Shown here piece by piece: positions 58,601 through 64,000 of a stretch of 64,000 bases of DNA. Made by a program: the position numbers and the translations under genes. The stretch is taken from NCBI GenBank assembly GCA_013368325.1, contig JAACJK010000221.1, forward strand, positions 806,001 through 870,000, written 5' to 3'. The number at the start of each line of letters is the position of its first letter. The stretch's first letter is position 1. The notes beneath the pieces were generated by a model. It was given only the letters and a program-made list of their open reading frames with translations, did not search any database and was not told the DNA's origin. The stretch is from Ephemerocybe angulata. Its lineage: Eukaryota > Basidiomycota > Agaricomycetes > Agaricales > Psathyrellaceae.

Positions 58601-59483
58601 CCAAGAAAACGATAATGGCGAAACGGCACTTATACTGGTCTGCCACAGCCTTGATCATGACATGTGGCCCGTTTTCCAGCTTTTACTCTCACAAGGCAGC
58701 AACCCCCACGCGCGCGACAGGACGTTCGGGAGGAGCGCCCTTCTCTGGGCTGCCCTCAACTGCTGCACAGAATCATCCGTCCGCATATTTGAGAACCTTC
58801 TCGGCCGAACTGACCACCCCCCTATCGACATTAACCAGCGCGACAACGAAGGTGCTACAGCCCTTATGTTGGCGATAGCAAACGACCCCGATGCTCACAA
58901 GATCAAAGCCATCCTTTCCTACTCCGGCGTGGAGGTGAATGCTCATGACAACGAAGGTCGCACGGCGCTTATGCGCGCTTGCCATGGGAATGGGGCAGCT
59001 CCTTTCAATGCAATTGAGGCGCTTCTCATGAACCCTGAGGTCGATGCCCATGTTCTTGATCGTTCCGGATGGTCCGCCCTCGAACTCGCATGCACGCGCG
59101 AATGGAAGGGTGCAACAGGCAGGCTTGTTGAGCTGCTACTGTTTCATAGGCAATGGGACCCAATTGCAGTTCGTAGGGCAGTCCTTCGGTTTATTGCTCA
59201 GCCTACTACAAATATCCTATATCGGAGCCCCGATGACATCGACTTTGCTTCGAGGCTTGTATCCCGCGAGCGCTCACCAGCTACCTTCGACACTTTCAGT
59301 TGGACGCTCAGCAGCCCAGATACAGTTGTACTTCTCGCCTACGCTCTACGCCGCCCGTGCAAGGTCTCCGCCATCCTCACATTGACCAACTGTGGCCTAT
59401 TACCAAGCTGGGGGTCCATTGAGACTGGCAGGAGACATTGTAGTTGCGACGAATATTGCCTAACCTTTTTCGATGCTGTTTAG
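55658..59483 (+). CDS. NACHT-ankyrin NLR-like STAND protein
   Basis: From MSSLQHGSEDDGRPSDR at 55658, a 77 nt intron (GTAAGT...GACATCCAG) joins in phase to DPRAWERGVHLLQGAENFTV and NYTYNVTIVNNHP, a leader typical of agaricomycete NACHT proteins. A 62 nt intron leads to SLEDITSWLNAPDFLRIYEE and GTWFIESQEFRKL. NACHT core: Walker A GMPGAGKT (assembled across an intron), Walker B LFILIDGLDEAED, sensor-like VLITSRPLE and the helical arm DLPSGVDAMYKHTLERIASQ. Then HEYLLSIELPG and LDERYMDD-like helices, and a C-terminal ankyrin array with repeats such as ETPLHLAVKYGLVDVI, NGITPLMCAFKRNNEATVKM, GNTAFMMACSSGHLQIVEWF (twice) and GRTALMRACHGNGAAPFN. Fungal NLRs act in self/non-self recognition and programmed cell death; the trigger here is unknown. 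Confidence 0.85.
58208..58630 (+). repeat. Recent 273 bp tandem duplication of ankyrin repeats in the NLR
   Basis: Bases 58208-58357 and 58481-58630 match over 150 positions with one difference (ACACTGC versus ACACCGC), offset by 273 nt or 91 codons. The intervening codons are diverged. The offset keeps the frame. Confidence 0.92.
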
Positions 59484-59591
59484 GATTGACGCTAGTAGCT
59501 AACCTCACCAACTGTATACACCGTAAAACTATGGAACATAGTGTAGAGTCTCATGTTTTTCCCGGATGGGAGGGGTGGCAGTCAATCCATC

Positions 59592-60189
59592 TCATCTAAA
59601 CCTATCGCTGTAGTACCTCGCAAGAAGCCCTTCAATCTCCTCAAGCTCCAGCGACCGGAGTTCAAGTTCATCTCCACCTTCAGCTCCCTCTGCTCGTTTC
59701 TTGGGCCAGCAATTCATCTTACTTGAAGAAACCGAAACGCACATCCAGTTCCTAATCTTCGCTACGGGAGACCATCTCGTTCCTGATATTCCGGAGGGTC
59801 TTTATTCTGCAATCATAAAAGGCTTGAATTAACTGCTGTGTCTCCGACCAGGCTCTACCATCGCTCACCCAAAGGCTCGTGCACCCAGTTCAGGCTGATC
59901 ACCCCGAGACACGATCTCGTTCCTGATTCTGCGCAGCGTTTTTATCCTACAAAGTCCCTCATGTTCAGCATTGATTACGCGCACGAGAATACCACAACTC
60001 ACCCAAAGGCGCATGCGTCAATTGCATCGACATTACGTTCGACAATGTCAAAACTAGGCTCCATAGCCCTACAAACACAGCAAACAACGTCAGTCTACAG
60101 CCAACCAGAAAAAAAGAAAATGACATCTACACAAAAGGGAACGCAGTCACAGCGGCCACACCGACGAGGGCAACAACGGGCAAAGAAAT
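59592..60189 (-). pseudogene. SSP8, SSP-family gene with lost start codon
   Basis: Behind a good TATA box and leader element, the minus strand reads a signal-like ISLPVVALVGVAAVTAFPFV, but the initiator is ATT at 60187-60189. The SSP7 context ATTCACGATG corresponds here to ATTCACCATT. A 62 nt intron (GTAGAT...TTTGTAG) joins to AMEPSFDIVERNVDAIDACA; then a GTGAGT intron joins to GIKTLRRIRNEIVSRGDQPE. A second copy of this exon (GIKTLRNIRNEMVSRSED) runs into TAG. Skipping it through an acceptor at 59752 keeps the frame to PKKRAEGAEGGDELELRSLE and LLARYYSDRFR, a dibasic site and acidic tail as in the family. Either a decayed copy or a gene using a non-AUG start. Confidence 0.6.
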
Positions 60190-60344
60190 GGTGAATGAGA
60201 TATAAACAATGGCAGAAATAGTCAAGTATCGACAGGAAAGTTCAGAGTCGAGGTTTAGTTGAAGATGGAAGAATTCTTCGAAGGCCTGCTTGGGGATTTA
60301 GCTGAAGGTGCGAGGATTATTTGAAGACCTGCTTGTTACGGAGG

Positions 60345-60354
60345 AGACCAGCTC
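60345..60354 (-). promoter_or_regulatory. GAGCTGGTCT leader element of SSP8
   Basis: In gene orientation it starts 36 bases after TATAAA (rc, 60385-60390). A purine-rich leader of about 150 bases leads to the ATT at the expected start. Confidence 0.6.
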
Positions 60355-60390
60355 TGGGGATTTCTGCGTCCAAACCACCCCCTTTTTATA

Positions 60391-60815
60391 AACACACCCA
60401 CCCCCGATGTATCTCGCCATAAAGATGGCACCGGAAGGCAAATATCCGGGTCGACTATCGTCACCTTATACACTCCCATCGTAAGATGCACCCACGCTCC
60501 CTCCGTCCCTCCGTCCCTTGTCTCTATGCCCTGAAAGCAATGTCATTTCCGGGGTTTTCGATGCCCCGCCATCTCGCAGCATCTCCACCCCGGTATTGAG
60601 CTCAAGAAGCCCCACCGAGCCCTGATACCCTCCGTTATTCAGCGTAAGAAGCCCTCACCGAACCCTAATACTTTCAAGCCCCAAACACCGGCACCCTTCT
60701 AACTTGAAGGCCATTCCCTGCAATTCAAAAACTCGGGATCCATCCCTCCAGCCAAACCCGGCCAATAGAATTTGAGCCCAGTCGATCTACCAAGCACACG
60801 TACCGCCCACTAAAT
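60391..60815. other. Intergenic, C-rich, 3' end of Noc4 gene
   Basis: Contains short direct repeats of AAGCCC(C/T)CACCGA-(A/G)CCCT(A/G)ATAC at 60607-60672. Otherwise nothing recognised. Confidence 0.5.
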
Positions 60816-62855
60816 CTAAAACACCCACAACTCATTCACAACATCCACCTGCACCCCAGCATCTTCCTCAACAACCACACTTGGGAAAAATTCGACCCAC
60901 CCACTCCTCCCCACCTCCATCGCAAGCGCCGGTTCCCGCTTAATCTTCCTATTCACCTCCGTGTCGAACAACTAAAACAACACGGTCGCGGAGAGGGAGA
61001 GAGAGAGTAAGTAAAAAGCGAGCAAGACGGTAACATCACCAAGTTTTGTAGGACAACTCACAGTAGCATATGTATGATCCAAGAAATCCTCCATCGCATA
61101 CCCGGGCTTCGTAAACGCCTCCGCAAACACCTTGCACAACGTCGACACCGTCGCGTGATAATGCTGCCTATGGCTATACAGCTCCCAAAGCGAGCTGTCC
61201 AGCGCACCAGTCGAGAGCGGGTTAGGCTCGGTGGGGTCGAAGGGGTCTAATACAGGTCAGCGCGTGAAGGACGGACGGAGGAAGGTAGGCACGCACCGAC
61301 AAACCCACTATCCGCATCCCGATGAATCATGACCATCAGCGCAGGATGTTTCTTGAGGATATTATACGTAAAAGGGACGATCATCACGATCGCAGCGGGC
61401 GGCGCGTTGAGCGACAGCCGCGAAAGGCGCTTGATGAACGAGGCGAGGAGGGTCGCAGGGAGATGCCTACGAGAGGCCATTAGCGACTTTCACGGAATCT
61501 GAGAGACAACGGACGTACGATGAACTCAGGAACATCTCCGTCATCCTGAAGAACCGCGCCCGATGTCGGAGATGCAACACCTGCCTATCCAAAAACGCAT
61601 AAAGCCTCGTATAAAACGACGGATAATCCAAATTATAATCCCTCATCATCAAAAACAGCCCATTCAACGCCAACAGCCCCACACTGCCCCCCACGTCCAC
61701 CCACCCCGCAATCCAATCCATAACCAACACCGCCCTTGTCAAATGCGGCAGCACCCCCCGATGCATCACATTCAGCGCCCTCACCGCAGCGTTCGCATCG
61801 CTCAGCCGCGGAAGGAGGCTCAGCCACGCACGCGTGAAGACCGCGCGGTGCGAGGCGAGGGTGTGCAGGGATTGGTGGACGGTGAGTTTGTGCAGCCGGG
61901 CGGAGGGGGCTTTCTTGGGGTCGGTAGGTGTGGGCTCGTCGAAGAATTTTCTCCAGTCATCTTCGTCTTCGTCGTTGGGTGTGGGTTCGTCGTCGTCTTC
62001 CGAGTCTTCGTTCGCCGACGTCTTTTTGGGTTTGGGAGGCTTCGCTCCGAGCTCGGCGACCCACCACGAGTTCAACTCCTCCTTGTCGGTGGGGAAGGTG
62101 TTGAGGCGCTCGAGGATGGAGAGGAGGTTCTTCGATGCCGTCGCCGGCGCTTTCTCGAGCACGCCCACCGATTCGCGGAGGAAGAACCACCGGATATCGT
62201 CGTACACGCTGAACCACGTCTCGTAGAACGTGTCGAGCACGTCCGCGTCGATAACGCCGTCCGAGCTTCCACTTCTACTGGGACAAAGGAGCAAGCCAGA
62301 GACGACTTTTCGGAAGTGCGAGAGATGGAATTCGGGTCGGGACGTCGATGCACCGTCGGTTGCTGTAGCTGCCGCGGTCTGTGCACTTGAAAGGTGTTTC
62401 TGCAGCGAAAAGAGTATCTGTAGAGCTGAGACCTGTCATTGGCTCACATGTCAGTTTAATAACGGAGAAATAAAACCATCGAAACTCACCCGAATAACCT
62501 TCTCCTCATCCTTCATCAACAACACAAGGAAATCGGTATAGCCATTCAACCTCTCCCACAACCACGTCTTAACCGCCTTCGCCGCCCCTTCACCCTGTAT
62601 ACTCAACTTCCCCGACGCAATGACGAGCGTAAACACCCTATACAGCGAATAAATCCCCTTGCTCAACTCCTGCGGCTGCAGCGCGGGCCCAACGACAAGC
62701 TCCAGCAGATCCGCGACCTTGTTGAGCGATGCATTGCTTTTTATGGCGGACGAGAGCTCATCCTCGAGCTGCTTGATTTCGGCGACGATGGAGGACGTGT
62801 GGGCGAGCTTTCGCTTTTTCGTTTGTGGGGGAAGAGAACGCAGCGGAGCCGGCAT
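60816..62855 (-). CDS. NOC4: Nucleolar complex protein 4 (Noc4, CBF/Mak21 family)
   Basis: Small-subunit ribosome biogenesis factor working with Nop14 in the nucleolus. The start at 62855 (MPAPLRSLPPQTKKRKLAH) gives a basic N-terminus. Helical repeats follow: VADLLELVVGPALQPQELSK, AVKTWLWERLNGYTDFLVLL; after an intron VSALQILFSLQKHLS, DVLDTFYETWFSVYDDIRWF and NLLSILERLNTFPTDKEELN; then an acidic linker and the CBF domain with FTRAWLSLLPRLSDANAAVR, LVMDWIAGWVDVGGSVGLLA, LNGLFLMMRDYNLDYPSFYT and RLYAFLDRQVLHLRHRARFF. The C-terminal exons have HLPATLLASFIKRLSRLSLN, IVPFTYNILKKHPALMVMIH, DPFDPTEPNPLSTGALDSSL and WELYSHRQHYHATVSTLCKV, ending VVNELWVF. The block order matches Noc4 throughout. Confidence 0.92.
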
Positions 62856-63252
62856 TTTGGGTGAGAGGTAAGAGACGGAAAAATCAAAATCATGGGCGCT
62901 TGCGATGTATTTTTGCTTAGTCAGAGCCCTAACCCTACGCACCCCTCAATCGATTCTGCACTTCCTGAAGCTCAGACCAATTGAGAGGAAAGGGACTATT
63001 GTATTTACCTAGTGGTGGACGACTACGGTGTATGTGAGTACATGGGAGGAGGACGAGAACAAGGAAATACGCACTGCTCAGACCAATCGAGAGGAAAGGA
63101 CTGAACAGCACGGAGGAGACGGTCGAGTATATATGTGAGTAGACGAGAGCGACGATCGAGAAGTGCACGAAGTCGAAGTGATAGTGAGCAGGCAACGGAA
63201 GGGGACCACCTTCCAACAATATGATTGATGCAAAAAGTGAATACTACAGCGA
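62856..63252. repeat. Noc4 promoter / eIF2-alpha 3' region with a tandem duplication
   Basis: Two related stretches of about 105 bp begin CTCAGACCAATTGAGAGGAA (62970) and CTCAGACCAATCGAGAGGAA (63078), and share further TATGTGAGTA and GACGAG parts. No gene. Confidence 0.6.
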
Positions 63253-64000
63253 TTAGGCCTCTTCCTCCTCCTCGTCTCCAGAGACCTCCGCGTTCTCCAT
63301 TCCGGCCTTGGCCATGAGCTGCGCAAGATCCTGCTCGTCGGTCTCCGAGACAGCCTTGGGCTTCATCTTGAGGACAAGGTTTCCGCCCTCCTCCTCGATG
63401 GTGTTTTGGATGGCCTCGATGGCTTTTTCGAGACGTTCAACAGCAGCGTACTGCAAAACATCAGAATCAATATACACAATTGAAAATTAGGCAGCTCACC
63501 TTGTCAGTAGCGTTCGTGCTCAAGACATAAAGCGGAGGAGCAACAAGCTTGGCCTTGATAGGCACAACCTCCGTGCTCTGCTTCTCCCCAGCCCTAAGCG
63601 CCTTCTTAATCGCGTCAATCCCCGCAGGCGTATAACAAGTAAGCTCAATATCCGCCCGCAGCTTGATCGGCTGCGGCGTAAGCCTCCTCGCAATCGTGCT
63701 CGTCAGAATCGACAGCGTCGACGCCGGAATCGGCTCCGCAAGCGCCGAGAACACCACGTCGGGCTCAGTGAGCGCCAGCTTGAACGCATCGTAGGGGTGC
63801 CCGTACTTCTTGCCGAGCGGCCACCCTATCGTGTCGTACAGGTGCTCGAGCTTCTCCTCCTCGTTGCTCGCCGCAACGCCGGAGGCGGCTACGTCTGCCT
63901 CGGACTGGGGCGCGAGGGCGGGGGCGTCCAGCCCTTCCTCCGCGGCGGCCTGCCGGGCCTTGCGCGCAGCGCGCTTGCCTTCCTTGTCGAGCGGCTCGGA
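63253..64000 (-). CDS. SUI2: Translation initiation factor eIF2 alpha subunit (5' part outside window)
   Basis: The alpha subunit of eIF2 delivers initiator tRNA and is the target of stress kinases at an N-terminal serine, which lies outside this window. What is present is the C-terminal half: helical-domain residues HLYDTIGWPLGKKYGHPYDA and FKLALTEPDVVF; then the alpha-beta domain IARRLTPQPIKLRADIELTC, GIDAIKKALRAGEK, IKAKLVAPPLYVLSTNATDK; and, after an intron near 63450-63500, YAAVERLEKAIEAIQNTIEE, NLVLKMKPKAVSETDEQDLA, GMENAEVSGDEEEEEA and stop. The final acidic tail and the VSETDExxLAxLM block are hallmarks of eIF2-alpha. A charged insertion (KEGKRAARKARQ and APALAPQSEADVA) precedes the HLYDTIGWPL part. 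Confidence 0.95.

Noticed and set aside
61563..62390. 275-codon plus-strand frame opposite Noc4
   Set aside because: Shadow of the Noc4 exon, whose protein matches a known family along its length.

Overview
The window looks like nuclear DNA of an agaricomycete fungus (Basidiomycota), possibly Rhizoctonia/Ceratobasidium-like. Nearly every gene is split by many 45-65 nt GT-AG introns. The gene content also fits: a thaumatin-like protein, a CxC5/CxC6 cysteine-cluster protein of the KDZ-transposon type, a NACHT-ankyrin NLR with an agaricomycete-style N-terminal leader, a GH27 alpha-galactosidase and many small secreted proteins. The genus is an inference. Exon joins were made by hand from splice signals, phase and family similarity, so gene spans are firmer than individual intron edges.

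Layout: thaumatin-like protein (219-1621, +); two small secreted proteins (SSP1, SSP2; 2.1-3.4 kb, -); Tup1-type WD40 corepressor (4.4-6.7 kb, -); cytochrome P450 (7.9-10.4 kb, -); SSP3 (12.1 kb, +); MATE-like transporter whose first coding exon carries a MITE that can be read as an intron (13.0-15.6 kb, +); CxC5/CxC6 gene (16.3-18.5 kb, +) facing a Cys-cluster, Gly/Ser/Ala-repeat protein (18.9-21.0 kb, -); a minisatellite block (22.6-22.95 kb); mitochondrial ribosomal protein mL41, an SDR, Tsr3 and a GST (23.2-28.4 kb, all +); GH27 alpha-galactosidase (28.7-31.7 kb, -); SSP4 (32.6 kb, +), SSP5 and SSP6 (33.9-37.2 kb, -); a kinesin (38.6-43.0 kb, +); a Med25-PTOV-like protein (45.5-46.4 kb, -, 5' part unresolved); a coiled-coil protein (48.7-51.7 kb, -) divergent from a Sos7-like kinetochore protein (52.4-53.5 kb, +); SSP7 (54.3 kb, +); a NACHT-ankyrin NLR (55.7-59.5 kb, +); a probable SSP pseudogene (59.6-60.2 kb, -); Noc4 (60.8-62.9 kb, -); and eIF2-alpha, cut by the window end (63.25 kb to end, -).

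The most interesting theme is the SSP family: eight dispersed loci, seven apparently intact and one degenerate. They share a secretory signal, a short exon ending around a Phi-Phi-E-R motif, lysine-rich cationic modules (typically starting GRLGRxFRPLI) next to a dibasic KR/RR site, and acidic blocks repeating a motif like Phi-[ED]-R-x-[FY]. I read them as candidate Kex2-processed precursors in which acidic segments balance cationic peptides; this is inference. Seven of the eight loci carry a decamer GAGC[T/C]GGTCT in the same orientation as the gene. In six of them it lies 34-36 nt downstream of a TATA-like box, about where transcription should start.

Housekeeping genes (Tup1, mL41, Tsr3, kinesin, Sos7-like, Noc4, eIF2-alpha) are interleaved with accessory loci (SSPs, P450, NLR, KDZ-type genes, minisatellites), so this is a mosaic rather than one dense island. 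I see no rRNA, convincing tRNA, CRISPR or prokaryotic element.
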